Source of the DNA: Septoria linicola
Taxonomy: Eukaryota > Ascomycota > Dothideomycetes > Mycosphaerellales > Mycosphaerellaceae
Assembly (NCBI GenBank): GCA_024114885.1
Contig: CP099433.1
Span: 62,001-126,000, forward strand
Direction: 5' to 3'
Length of the DNA: 64,000 nucleotides
Part shown: piece after piece, positions 1-11,360 of the stretch
How positions within the stretch are numbered: position 1 is the stretch's first letter
How the letters are laid out: every line of letters begins with the position of its first letter
Translations under genes and position numbers: made by a program
Notes under the pieces: model-generated
Seen by the model: the letters and a program-made list of their open reading frames with translations, nothing else
Database searches by the model: none
What the model was told of the DNA's origin: nothing

Positions 1-765
1 ACGAAATAGCTTCTATCTATAAGGTCGTAGTCCTATCGTAGTACTATAGTAAGTCTTTCCTTTAATAGAGCTATTATTATCGCGTAAGATACGGGATTAC
101 TAGTATTATAGCTACTAATCCTAACTTTAGTTCTTAGAGAAAAGGCGCTAGGAGATCTTTATACTCTAATATACTACTCTTCTTCCTACTACTTAATCCT
201 ATAGCTATCCTAGCTTATTTAATTTACTTACTAGCTACGGCTTCCTCTCTAACGATCCTAGTACTCTATTATAAGAGTTATCGATATTACTAAGACCTAG
301 ATAATACTCGCTTAGGCTATTAAACCTCGTATAATTACTTATAAGAAAGGATACTACTTCGAAGGAGCCTTATACTCTTACTCTAGAGTATTAAATACTA
401 GTAGGGTCAAGCGATATCCGTTACGCCTACTATAGCGCTTATAATTACTTATAGCTATAAGGGTACTACTATAGAAGTAATTAATACTTTTATATATATA
501 GTAATTATTACTCTTAAGTCCTATCGATACCTACCGTAGCTACTAAGGCACTACTTATACTTACTAACGAGAGAACCTCTCGATACCTACGCTAAATACT
601 CTAGATAAGAGACAGAGTCTATAGTACTAGCTTCTTTACCTTTTCCTCCTATCTCTAAGACGAGATAGAGAATTCTCTAGTCTTCGTAAGCTAGCTTAAT
701 ATATAGAACGCGTAGAAGAAAGAGTAGAGAAAGTATTCGACGCTCTCGACGTTACTTATAGCTAT
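1..765. other. RIP-degraded DNA, unidentified
   Basis: This stretch has almost no CA or TG dinucleotides and is full of TA, the signature of repeat-induced point mutation. It lies left of the chromovirus and its target duplication. All six frames are broken by stops, and I could not recognise a domain. It is probably an older repeat into which the chromovirus inserted. Confidence 0.6.
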
Positions 766-770
766 CTATA

Positions 771-942
771 TATAAAAGGGGTATATAGTAATATATAGAG
801 CGCCCTCCTAATAAGACTATTAGGATATCGTAAGACTAATTCTTGCCTCCTTTTAGATATATACGCGTACTATAATTATACTATACGCTAAGCTTACGAG
901 CCTAAGGTAGGTCTTAGCCTTCGACCTTACCTAGCTCTTATA
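771..942 (-). repeat. 3' LTR of chromovirus copy 1
   Basis: It is 172 bp and nearly identical to 7268-7439 and to 60937-61107. Read on the minus strand it starts TATAAGAG and ends TTTTATA, which are the RIP forms of the usual TG...CA LTR ends. Just inside it (about 943-965) the minus strand is purine-rich (AGAGAGAGGAGATAG), as expected for a polypurine tract, which identifies this as the 3' LTR. Confidence 0.88.
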
Positions 943-2146
943 ACTATCTCCTCTCTCTAAGAGAGCTACCTTTAGCGACAACCCTTACTTTATAGGTTAT
1001 ATTCTAGGCTTCCTATTTAGTCTTTATAATATACTTTATATATTCTACGCCTATCGCGTCTCTAGCGTGTTATACTTACGAACCTTTAGCGTGTTACGTA
1101 AATCCGCGCTACGAAGTAAAGAGTTACTATACGTATTACGTTTACGTAGTAATATATTCCTTACTATAGCGACTATAATTCGTAGCTCGAGCGTGTTCTT
1201 AAAAACTCTTCTAACTCTCTCTTAGACTTCCTCTCTACGTATATAATATTTTCTATATCCTTAGTAAAGCTAGTGTCTCTATACGATTACTATACTACTA
1301 ACGTAAGTATAATACTACCGAAACGTACTAGAGTTATAGTCCTGAACCGCTTACTCTATACTATCGATAATATCGGAGGACGAGAAGATATAGACATCTA
1401 CCTCTACTATATTAAGTATACCTATAACGGTATAGCTCTTCGAATACTCCTTAACTACGCTTTACCTACTAATAGACTACGTATAGACGACGAGCCTACG
1501 TATAATAGGGTAATAAAGCTCGGCTAGAAGGTTAAGTATTAGCGCTATAAGCGCTAATACTACCTCTATAAGTAGATTACTAACGGAAACCTTAAGTAGT
1601 AGACGCGCTATATACTATACTACTACTAGTAGCTAGAGACTCTCTCTAAGAGCGTATATAAGGAGTAGGTAAAGCGCTACCTAAAGAGCCTCTATACCTC
1701 TATTAAGACCTCTAAGAGAGTCTTTACTAGTAATAAGGGTAAAGCTATTAGCGGCTAGGATACGCTATATAAGGCGAGCACGCTCGCCCTACTAGCGACT
1801 AGTACGATATCTGTCGCCGGTCTAGTAGAGACCTAGCGCTAGTCTAACTTTATAGTAGCTATATTTAAGCTATAGTACGAGGTATACTTGCTTTTCCTAT
1901 ACGATCCTTATACGATACTAATACTCTTTATAGACTAACTATATAGTAGGCGCCTCTAGCGACGCTCTAGACGCTACTATAGAGGTAGCTTATTTCGAGA
2001 GTAGTAACTAGGAGGAGAGTAACCTCTTAGAGGACGTAGTGTCCGACGAGGAGGTAGAGGTAGAGGAGGATAAGGATAAGGACGCGAAGAGTGTTACTAG
2101 TAGTAGAAACGCTAGCGACGACGCGCTCTCTATAGATAATAAATAA
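943..2146 (+). pseudogene. Opposite-strand accessory ORF of the chromovirus
   Basis: One forward frame is conserved here and in the second copy (about 61108-62287), although gag-pol is read on the other strand. The clearest open part is 1273-1527, and the frame continues through in-frame TAG/TAA codons that sit where glutamine codons would be. Shared landmarks in both copies are ALPTNRLRIDDEPTYN-like, SNKGKAISG-like and an acidic tail ending DDALSID plus a stop (2144-2146). There is one frame change near 1940-1960, from an indel or an unrecognised intron. I know no domain for it. It is not gag, which lies at the other end of the element. Confidence 0.6.
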
Positions 2147-2299
2147 ACGTTTCGCTCGCTACCTACCTACGTCTCTTATACTCTACTCGCGCCTATATAG
2201 GCTATAGTTAGATTCTTACTTCTTACCTATAGGTACTATATAACCTACTTAGTAGGCGTATATAAATAATATAGTTTACGCTTCGATATATCCTAAATA

Positions 2300-5200
2300 C
2301 CTTAGTAATTTTCTCGCTCTCTTAAATTTAAAGTTTGCCTCTATATATAGGTTTAGCGCTTAGTACTTAGTATTACTATATTAGTACCTTAGCGCTTTTA
2401 TCTTACTACGCGCCTACTTACGCGCTACGCTTCGAATACGTTAAGTACTATATAGCTACTAATATATTCTTTAGGTTCCTACTAGTCGTACTCTTTAGGC
2501 TAGCTCTACTAGTAGATTAAGTACTAGCGTACGCTCTTCTTTACTCGAGTTCTAAGGATCTTCTTAACTTCCTATTTACCCTAGTAGTCTACGAGTAGTA
2601 TACTCTCTACCTATGTCTCGCTACCCTTCTAAGGTTCTAGAAGTAATATATAAAATACATTATAGATAAGAGCGTCTAGTAGTAGAGCTAAGCGGTACGC
2701 CTACTTCTCTACTATATTAATTACCTTAAAAGGCCTAGTAAACTTGTCTACTAACTTCTTCGAAGGAACCTTTAATTATAGGTTCTTTATCGATAGTAAG
2801 ACTATATCGCCGACCTTATATTCCTTAGCCTAATACCTATTATTAAAGTACCTAGCCTACGCCTTACTTACTTCTCGCTAGCGTTTACTTAGCGTCTTAT
2901 AGTTCTTCTTTAATCTTTCTATAGCTTCCTTAGCGGCTAGTACCTCTCTTTTAAGAAGCGCGCTCTAAGCTTCTCGCCTACTCGTTACTAGCTCTAGATT
3001 AAAACTATATAGCGCTATAAATAGTAATACCTTTAGTGTCGTATACGTGCTATTATTATATACGAACTTAGCTTGTACTAATAGGTCTACCTAGTTATCT
3101 TATTACTCTACGTAGTAGATACGTAGGTAAGTCTTAAGCGTCTAATTCGCTCTTTCGGTTTACCTATCTATCTATAGATAGAACGCTATACTTAGCTTAC
3201 GCTTTATATACGCCTCGTAGTAGAAGTTAGACTAGAACTAACTTGTAAATATAGACTCTCTATCGCTAATAATACCTATAGGTATACTATAATACCTAAT
3301 TACTTCTAATATTAAGACTCCTATAAGGTTACTACTAGTATACCTCTTTATAGTTAGGACAAAGATAACTATCTTTATATATTAGTCGACAATAACTAGA
3401 ATCGTATTATATACTTATACTCCTCGCTTACTTAGTAGAAGGTCTATAATAAAATCCTAAGTTAATTCTTAGAATAGACGATCTAGTATAGGTAGCGTAG
3501 TTAGCTTACTATATAGTCGATAGCGACGCGCCTTTACCTTCTAGTAACTCCTATAGGATTCTATATATTATATAATATCCTTAGTTATCTCTAGCTACTA
3601 GTACTTCCTTTATACTAGCGAGATAGTCTTATCCTTACTAAAATAGCTTATAAGGGTATTATTATAATATATACGAATTACCTACGTCTATAAGGCGTAG
3701 TCCTTAGGTATATATAGTAAATTATCTACCTAGAGGTTTCCCTCTCTTATAGTATATTACTCGAACCGGCCGCTATTACTTATCGCTTACGAGTATACTA
3801 CGCTTATACTTAGCTTAGCCTATACTAACGCGCAAGTATATCTAAGGATCAAGTCTAAGATATTTACGTACGGCTCTTCGCTCTTAGTAATTATACCTAC
3901 TACTCGTATAGGCGTTAAAAACTACTACTATAGGTTAGAGTTAGTACTTCTCTCTATCGAAGAATACTATTCTTTATAAGTTATATAGATACGAGCTATA
4001 AGCGGTCCGCCTACGTCCCCTATACTCTAATTATCCTATAGCTATAACTTAGTCTATAGAGTAGGTAGAAGGTTAGTTACCTCTACTACCTCCTTAGCGT
4101 AATCGCTACGCCTTAACGGCGCGTCGGCTAGGTTTCGCTTACCTACCTAGTACGTTATAACGAAGTCGAATAGGGCTAGGAATATAGCCTAGTAGGCTTA
4201 CCTACTAGTTAACTTCTTTACGCCTATAAACCTACAAAGGTTAGTATAGTCGACTAGTACGTCGATCGTATATAGAGCGCCTTTAAGGTACGGCCTCTAC
4301 GCTTTAAAAGCCTTAACTACTATAAGAAGCTCCTTATCGTATATCTTATAATTATACTCTATAGTAATTATCTTCCTAGATATAAATATAATAGAGTACT
4401 ATTTAGACTCGAAGAGATAGCTAAGGATTATAGTAATTACGTAATTAGAAGCGTCGCTCTCGACCTATAACCTAAGCGTAGAGTTAAAGTGCCTTAGTAG
4501 CGGTACTATAGAAAAACGCTTTTTTAACTTAGTAAACGCCTACTCCTCGCGTATAGTCTACTTAAGTAGGCCCGGCTTCTTACCTACTACGGCGCTCTTA
4601 GATAACGCCGTAAGTAGAGATACTACTCTAGAGTATTCGAAAATAAAACGCTAGTAGAAGTTAGTAAACCTAAGGAAGGATTAAACCTCTATAAGCGTTA
4701 TAGGCGTTAGCTACGCTACGATTATATCTATCCTATATAGATCTATTATAACCTCTCTAGTAGTTACTACGAAGCCTAGGAAATCGACTTCCTTCTACTA
4801 GAATTTATACTTCGCTCTTTAAGTATAGAGTCTAAACTTCTAGAGACGCGTAAGTATATCGTATACGTCGCGTACGTAGTCCGCGCGGCTCTTACTATAG
4901 ATAAGAATATTATTAAGGTATACTACATAGCACGTATCGACTAAACCTACTAGAGCGTAGTTAATATACGCCTAGAACGTAGCTAGAGCGTTAGTTAGGC
5001 TAAATAGTATTACCTTATACTAGAAGTAGCTATAGCGTATACGGAACGTAGTCTTCTAGTAGTCGCTAGGCTTAATACGAATCCGATAGTATATATCTAT
5101 AAGGTCTAGAGTCGTAAACTATATAGCTTCTATAAGCCTATCTAGTATCTTACTAATTAAGGAGAGTAGGTACCTATTCTTAATAGTAATTTCGTTTAAT

Positions 5201-6250
5201 CCTTAGTAGTCGATATATAGCCTTAGTTTACTATCTTTCTTTAGTACGAATAGGATAGGCGTACCTACCTCGCTAACGCTACGCTCGATCTAATCGTACT
5301 TAAGGCCTATAGTAAGATACTTCTTTAGTTCCTCTAGCTCCTTACCCGACTAGTAATATAGTAGCCTAAATAGTAGAATAGTACCTAGGCGTAGCTTAAT
5401 TATATACTCTACGCTATCTACTAGCTTACTCTTTATCTCTTCTATTAGGTTTAGGACGTTAGAGAACTATTAGAACTTAAGAGGAAGAGGGTTAAGCTCT
5501 TCGCCTTCGCCTATCTTACTTATTACTACTATATATATAGTTAGTATATACTTCAAGTCCTTAAAAAACTTATAGGCTTCTCTAACCTTAACGTTTTTAA
5601 AAGTATCGTTATAGGTCTACTTATTCGAGCTACTATCGACTCGTATACGATAAGTACGCTTCTATAGCCGACCTAAGATTATATTAGAGGTTAGTATATC
5701 GTAGGTATAAAAGATTACACCTACTATACGCTCTACTCCTATAGAGTCTATAAGCCGTACGCGTATATAGTATACGCTATAATAATATCCTAATTCTCTA
5801 GTAAATAAGGTAGCTAGGAGTAAGGTAGTATTAGTTCGAACTATAATACTATATTATAAGATAAGGGATCTTAATACTACGTTAATATTAGCGGTATTAT
5901 TAAGAAGGAATTAGGCTAGCTTAAGCCTATCCTACGCCTTAACTACGCTCTCTAGGTAAGTCGTATTTATAACTTATATAGAGAGGTATATATCGCTACT
6001 AAGTTTAGTATCTAGAGATCGTAGTCCTTCTCTAATACCTTCTCTTTTTTTAGCGTCTCTATAGTAACCTTATATACTAATAGCTTCTTACTATCGTCTT
6101 AGGCGCTTTAGTTAGAGTAGATAGAATTAGTACTAATATATCTCTTCTACTTATAGCTATAGTATTCTAAATACTTATAGCCTATAATAGAGCGAGTAGA
6201 ACCTTTATCGCTAGAGCGACGCGTACTATTCCCTCCTAGACTATCGTCTT
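2300..6250 (-). pseudogene. pol: Degraded chromovirus pol: protease, RT, RNase H, integrase, chromodomain
   Basis: Read on the minus strand in N-to-C order. The protease has LLNNTANINVV near 5860-5915, where the D[ST]GA site has become NNTA. The reverse transcriptase has GTPILFVLKKDSKLRLYIDY at 5206-5265, followed by a GLNEITIKNRY-type stretch, and its catalytic YLDD reads YLNN (codons at 4909-4914). RNase H is about 4200-4420 (IYDKELLIVVKAFKA). The integrase core is about 3050-3440 (TILVIVD, then IISDRESIF). The chromodomain is about 2465-2585 (EVKKILRTRVKKSV). In-frame stops replace Q, W and R codons throughout. The loss of catalytic aspartates follows the RIP direction (G to A after T). 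Confidence 0.88.
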
Positions 6251-6329
6251 ACTTACGCGTAGGAGCGTCGCTCTCTACGCGCTTACGCTTCGAGTACGTA
6301 TCGCGCTCGCGGTCTCTATTACTCTAGCT

Positions 6330-7240
6330 TCTACCCTAGTTATACCGTATAGGAATTACCTTATTAGCTTACTCTAGGCGCCTTACTAACGTAACTAAAT
6401 TAGCGCGCTTACTAGGCACGGTATAATTCTTAATAATCTCTTGTCGAAGCGCTAGCTTTAACTTTATAAGAAGCTAGCGTACTATCTATACTTTAGTATA
6501 GTCGCCTAGTTAAGACTCTAAGTAGCCTAGCTCTATAGCGAACTAGCGTACCCCTTAGCCCTTACTCTATTAGGCCTTCTTATACTCGACTATTATAAGG
6601 ATCGTACGATTCGCCTAATCTCTAATAACGTTATAGATAAAGCGCTTAAATTCGGCCTAAGTATAGTCTAGAGATATTACCTTAGAGTGTTCGTTATACT
6701 AGGTCTCTTACGCCTCGCCTACGAGCTATATAATACTATATAGGACCTTCGAATCCTCTATAATAAACTCTTATAGACTATTAAGAAAGATTACTTCGAG
6801 GCTACGAATAAACTCTCTCGCCTCTCGAACTATCTCGCCTTAGAAGGTACGAGGTTCTCTAACTTTAGGACCTTTATATCGTATATACGACGCGCTATCG
6901 TAAAGTATACTACCTATAATACTAGCGCCTACGTCGTCTTTAAGATCGCTAACGTTAAGGGTACTAGGGGTAGCTAAGGATAGAGATTCTAACTCTATAA
7001 GGAGCTAATTATTCTCTCGTCGTAGAGCGCGTACCTCTAAGCGACGACGTAGTTCCTAATTCTTAGCTTTAAGCTATATACGCTCTATATACGTACTATC
7101 TTCGGTTATACTAGTAGACTCCTACTCTCGAACCTCGTTAGCCTCTATAGAATTACCTTAATTATCTACTTCGCCTATTACGAGCTCTAGCGGCGCTATA
7201 CCTACGTTACGTCGAGGAGCTATAGGCCTCTATAGATTAC
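6330..7240 (-). pseudogene. gag: Degraded chromovirus gag
   Basis: The minus-strand frame from about 6890 to 6425 reads GPKVREPRTF, then EFIRSLEVIF, and further on EFKRFIYNVIRD and FAIELGYLE. This spacing of hydrophobic and tryptophan-type positions matches the retrotransposon gag capsid domain of Ty3/gypsy elements. A possible zinc-knuckle remnant lies near 6120-6180, but its cysteines appear changed to tyrosine, as RIP would do to TGC/TGT. It sits directly downstream of the 5' LTR, as gag should. Confidence 0.75.
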
Positions 7241-7267
7241 TACTCTTGAAAAAAGAAGAATTAGAAT

Positions 7268-7439
7268 TATAAAAGAGGTATATAGTAATATATAGAGCGC
7301 TCTCCTAATAAGACTATTAGGATATCGTAAGACTAATTCTTACCTCCTTTTAGATATATACGCGTACTATAATTATACCGTACGCTAAGCCTACGAGCCT
7401 AAGGCGGGTCTTAGCCTTCGACCTTACCTAGCTCTTATA
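7268..7439 (-). repeat. 5' LTR of chromovirus copy 1
   Basis: It is 172 bp, the same length as the partner at 771-942, with a few C/T and G/A differences. It is followed by CTATA (7440-7444), the right copy of the 5-bp target duplication. It would carry the element's promoter, but I see no intact promoter motif. Confidence 0.88.
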
Positions 7440-7444
7440 CTATA

Positions 7445-8230
7445 CTACTTTATATAAATATAGTCGGTAGTATTTACTCTCTAGTTTACTCTAAGTTATA
7501 GGATAGGGTCTTAAAGGCGTAGTATATAATAATATAGTAGCTATAGCGTCTTAGATAGGTTCTACTTAACGAACGACCTAGACGTAGATAATTTTAGCTA
7601 CGGCTCTCGATAGAAGAGCAAGATTTAGTATAATTAGAGACTCGAGAATCTCCTTAAGCGAATAATATATCGATCTTATATTTAACTAGCTAAAGTAACT
7701 TTCTCTAATTTAACTATCTTAGTCGTCCTACTCTATATCTACTTCTCTATCTATTTACTATTCTAATTAGTAAAGAAGATTATACTTAGGTTCTTAGTAC
7801 CGAATATAGCTCTATCGAATTACTAAAGTATCGAATTATCTATTTATAACTCCGTGTCTACGACTTACTAGCGTAAGCTTAATCTTAGTAGGTACTACTT
7901 TATCTATAAATTTATCTTTATATATTAAGACTAGCTATTAGATATAATTCCTATTAATAATAGTAAGTATAGAGATCTTTGCCTACTAGGACTATAACTC
8001 TAGAGCTACTATCTATAGAAAGACTTATATATAGAAATACCTTTATAGTTAATATCTATATCTATTATATAAATAATAGTAATTATTATTATACCTAGTA
8101 AGTAAAACCGCTAGTTACTTATAGATCTACTAGCCTATCTCGGCGCTAATAGACTATATTATAGTTCTCTAAGCACCTATAGAGGAGGTATCAAACTTCG
8201 CGAGAGGATAAGCTATTGTCTACGGTATTA
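7445..8230. other. RIP-degraded flank, then transition to normal DNA
   Basis: Up to about 8200 the sequence lacks CA/TG like the neighbouring repeats. From about 8230 normal dinucleotides return within some 50 bp. No coding domain is recognisable. It is either an older repeat cut by the chromovirus or host DNA mutated by RIP spreading. Confidence 0.5.
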
Positions 8231-9162
8231 GTATATAACTCTTTCTATACATAAAGGGCGAACGAACAATCTACAAGTTAACATCGACTGAAAACGATGA
8301 CATTGTCTGTTATTACGGACGAGGCTCGACTGAACAGCGAGCTTTGTAACAGCTAGCTTATTGGCAACTGGCCGGCCTGATGAGCATTTGATGCAAAAAA
8401 GCAGCTCGGCGGACTCTGATATCTAGCGACGGTCTCAGGTAATAATAGGGGTGGACATCTTCTTTATCCAAGAGCGAATTACGAAATAAATCGGATCGAT
8501 TACATGCCTCGCGAGCTGCTGCTGCTGCTGCAGCACTAACATACACATATTGAGGCAGGTAGGCCGGCAGGCAGGCGTGCGGACATTTTTTTTTTAAGAG
8601 CCTGGCACTATGCAAATCATTGCCTGCCTGCCTGCCTGGGCCATCGCATTCCTACCAAGCTTCGTGCAGGTTGATTGGGTAGTAGTAATAAGCCACGGAC
8701 TCTTGTAGAAGACCATGAAAAGTCGGACAATTAATCTGATGGTCTTGGAGGGTTGATCATGACCAGTAGTGAACGCACAGAAGGGAGACTAGCGTGCTAG
8801 TTGTTAAAGAATGTGCGATGGGGGATGAAGGCAGGCATACAAGTCTCAAGATACCGAGCATAGTATGGGAAGAGACGACAATGCTGCGTGCTCATCGCTG
8901 TGGCAAGAGACACTAATAGGATGGTGGCGTTCATTTTCTAGAGCCTCGATGTTGTATTCCACGCATGATTGTACATTGCTCTACTGTTCTAAAATGCTAT
9001 ACTGTTTCCCAGTGCAATGTTATCCGGCATTGCCATACTGTCCGACATTGCCATGTTGTCCGACATTGCCCTGCTGTTCGGCGTCGCCAGCACCATCCAT
9101 CGCCGTCAAGACAGCCAGTAACAACAACAAGGCCATTCTCCAAGCAGACGAATGAACCCACA
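8231..9162. other. Non-coding stretch at the island edge
   Basis: Normal base composition without a convincing gene. It holds a (TGCC)4 microsatellite at 8621-8638 and, near its right end, four 18-bp repeats (9017-9088). Short open frames here overlap each other on both strands and have no coding character. Confidence 0.5.
9017..9088. repeat. Four tandem 18-bp repeats
   Basis: The units 9017-9034, 9035-9052, 9053-9070 and 9071-9088 share the pattern ATGTTGTCCGACATTGCC with a few changes each. They lie about 75 bp beyond the stop codon of the minus-strand gene at 9163-10110, so in its likely 3' UTR. Confidence 0.7.
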
Positions 9163-10110
9163 TCACTCATACAAATCATCACCCCACTCTTCCAACTGCT
9201 TCTTCGCCGCATTGTACGCCTGCTTGGCCTGCTTTCTCGCCTTGTCCACTTCTCCTCGTGTCTTCCGCTTCAGTTCGCCCTTGTCGTTGTCCGCGTTCTG
9301 GCCTCTGCTCGACTTCGTGATGAGATGTTCCAGGCTGTCGGCACGAACGCTCTTCCTCGTGGTTGGAGTGACGTCGACTACGCTCTCCTCGTCGCTATCT
9401 GCGGGGCTGGGCTCAGCTCTGCTGACGGTACATGGGCGATATCCTCGCTGGCTGGCTGCATGGCTTGCGAGCGCTGCCGCATATGGGCGGCGAGGCTGAT
9501 CGTCGGCTGCAGGGCTGATCGCTGGAGCTGCTCGATGGCGTGGTGCTGGAGACGTGAATGTGTGCCGTGTACCCTCCATGTGAGCCTCCGCGGGCTGTGG
9601 TGGGGCAAAGAGGAGAGCAGGAGGTGCGCGTGGAACTGCGATGGGAGCCGACAAGGAGATTTGCGCATGTGGAGGCATCGTAGGGTGGAACAGCGATGCA
9701 AGTGAGGGTGTCTCGACTGCGGCAATGGGATTACCTCCGCCCGCGGCCAACAGATGGGCAAAGTCGACCGTCATGCCGTTGCGCCAGGTGTGGGCAACGG
9801 TGGGCGCACGCCCGTGGTCGCTGTCTTGTTGGAATGTTGTGAGCCACTCTAGATGCACGATCATGCCCTCGTAGCGGATTGCAACCTCCTGCGTTACCAC
9901 CTGCGCATCGTGGATGGCGAGATCCGACAGTCTGGATGCAGGCGTCTCGATATGATGCTCGCGCTCCTCCTTGTGGACTACTGTGTATTCGCCGTGCTGG
10001 ACCGGCACTTGGAGCACTCGGCGAACATACGTGTGCGTATCGTTGCCAATCTTCTCGCGATCCTGCGACAGCTGCACCAAATTGGGATTGCTATTGTTGG
10101 TCGTGGCCAT
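9163..10110 (-). CDS. Hypothetical protein, 315 aa, disordered with basic C-terminal helix
   Basis: An uninterrupted minus-strand frame of 316 codons; I place the start at the first ATG (MATTNNSNPNLVQ). The upstream frame runs only three more codons, from a TTG. The middle (roughly residues 100-230) is rich in Pro, Ala and Ser. The last 60 residues are charged and likely helical (KRKTRGEVDKARKQAKQAYN, ending EEWGDDLYE). No signal peptide, membrane segment or family motif is visible. It reads as a lineage-specific, possibly nuclear protein. Its nearest neighbours are an uncertain minus-strand gene about 470 bp upstream and a RIP-degraded block downstream. Confidence 0.6.
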   Translation of the reverse strand: MATTNNSNPNLVQLSQDREKIGNDTHTYVRRVLQVPVQHGEYTVVHKEEREHHIETPASRLSDLAIHDAQVVTQEVAIRYEGMIVHLEWLTTFQQDSDHGRAPTVAHTWRNGMTVDFAHLLAAGGGNPIAAVETPSLASLFHPTMPPHAQISLSAPIAVPRAPPALLFAPPQPAEAHMEGTRHTFTSPAPRHRAAPAISPAADDQPRRPYAAALASHAASQRGYRPCTVSRAEPSPADSDEESVVDVTPTTRKSVRADSLEHLITKSSRGQNADNDKGELKRKTRGEVDKARKQAKQAYNAAKKQLEEWGDDLYE

Positions 10111-10579
10111 GGCGGTCAACGAGGTGCAGACAGCACTCGATCAGCACAGCGAGGACATGCGCAGGAGCCTGGAAGTGAACGAGCTGATGTTTGAGGAACT
10201 AGTGTCAAGAGGTTGTGGACTACTGCTGTTCTTGGTAGTATGTCATTGTATGTTGGCGACATGCTCTCTTGCACATCCAGCTGGACGCCAAGCACAGCAC
10301 ATGTTCTTCTGTTTCACTGACCACGACCCGAGACCGAGACTACCTGCGGATGTCACCGCTTAACGCGCCAACACTGATCTTCGTGTAATGCCTGCGTCCT
10401 ACAAGAAGCACATACTTCTCAAGTGCGTGATCTTGTGTCAGCATAATCGAGCATGTTCAAATGGTTGGCAGGTGTGCCTCTCCTGCTGACGGCCGGTTCA
10501 CCTTGTGCCGCTCGGAATTTGTCGCAATCCCCTCTTGAAATCGACCGTTCAGCCTATGATGATATTTGGGAGACACCCT

Positions 10580-11360
10580 CTATAGGCTGCATGGCTGCAT
10601 GGGATTGAAGTGGCAGTCCAAACCCGTGCAGAAGTTTGGGTGGAGCGAGATCCGCGGGATGCTGAGCTGCACCGTCGTGTCAAGCGAAGGCAGAGTGCAC
10701 CACGCCTCGCGCATGGCCATGGCAGACATGACCAATACGCGGGCGGCTGAGTCGGTCGTGCGGCAGATCCAGAACTGTCCTTCGTCGGTCATTTCGACCA
10801 GCGGCGCATCGTTGTCCTCAATGAGATTCCATTGTGACAAGTGTCAAGTTGTAGTTCGCTGGCGCATTGGCTATGGACGTAGTGCTCAAGAGTTCGGAAA
10901 GGTGATGCTGATGTAGATATGGCTCAGACACATCGACCAGTCCACTTGTAGATAACGCAAGTTGCACTGTAACGGGAGGCAAGGGTGGCAGGAATGAGGA
11001 CGCCTGAGATGGTGCAATGGAGCGGAATGCTTGACATTTCCAGCAACATGTGACAGTAGGCTCGGTAGTGTCCCATCTGACTCTGATGGAAAGATTGGGA
11101 GCGATTGCTGATGCAGTGCTTCTCCAGCTTTTGATCAGGGTGAGTGGTCGAGCTCCCAAGATACTCCACATACCTTGACGGATTTTCGGACTACTGGTGT
11201 CCACTTGTGCATCAGCTTCCATCTCATCCGCAGGCCGTTTGCCCGGGCTTGCACGCAGAATCGGCGCCATGTCATAGCGTGATTCTTCCTGATTGGTTTG
11301 CTCGGTGGAGTCATCTGGATCGTTCTTCAGGGTTTGAGCCTCGTCAAGATCTGGAGAGTC
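10580..11360 (-). CDS. Possible multi-exon hypothetical gene, structure unresolved
   Basis: Two minus-strand coding stretches look real but do not join cleanly. The upstream one reads DLDEAQTLKNDPDD... through MAPILRASPGKRPADEMEAD to SSPKIRQ, where a good donor starts an intron at 11128-11173 (GTATGT...AAAAG, 46 nt). The downstream one (about 10580-10830) reads APLVEMTDEGQFWICRTTDS and ends at a TAA-free stop near NPMQPCSL. The reading frame between them needs one more intron I could not place, and the 5' exon is probably beyond an acceptor near 11360. It may be a live gene or a recent pseudogene. No domain recognised. Confidence 0.35.

Larger units (their letters stand above)
771..7439 (-). 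mobile_element. Complete Ty3/gypsy chromovirus (LTR retrotransposon), RIP-inactivated
   Basis: The element is 6669 bp, bounded by two 172-bp LTRs (771-942 and 7268-7439) and flanked by the 5-bp direct repeat CTATA (766-770 and 7440-7444). Read on the minus strand, the order is 5' LTR, gag, protease, reverse transcriptase, RNase H, integrase, chromodomain, an opposite-strand open frame, a polypurine stretch beside 771-942, and the 3' LTR. This domain order with a C-terminal chromodomain is that of chromoviruses. All frames are full of TAG/TAA codons where CAG, CAA or TGG would be expected, so it cannot move itself. A second, interrupted copy starts at 60937. Confidence 0.9.

Noticed and set aside
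1273..1527. 84-codon open frame as an independent small gene
   Set aside because: It is only the longest stop-free part of the chromovirus opposite-strand ORF, which continues on both sides.
1536..1560. Perfect 11-bp-arm palindrome GTATTAGCGCT-ATA-AGCGCTAATAC, also at 61692-61716
   Set aside because: It lies inside the opposite-strand ORF and is probably made by RIP: CAG and CAA codons turned into TAG and TAA give the symmetry. It need not be a functional hairpin.
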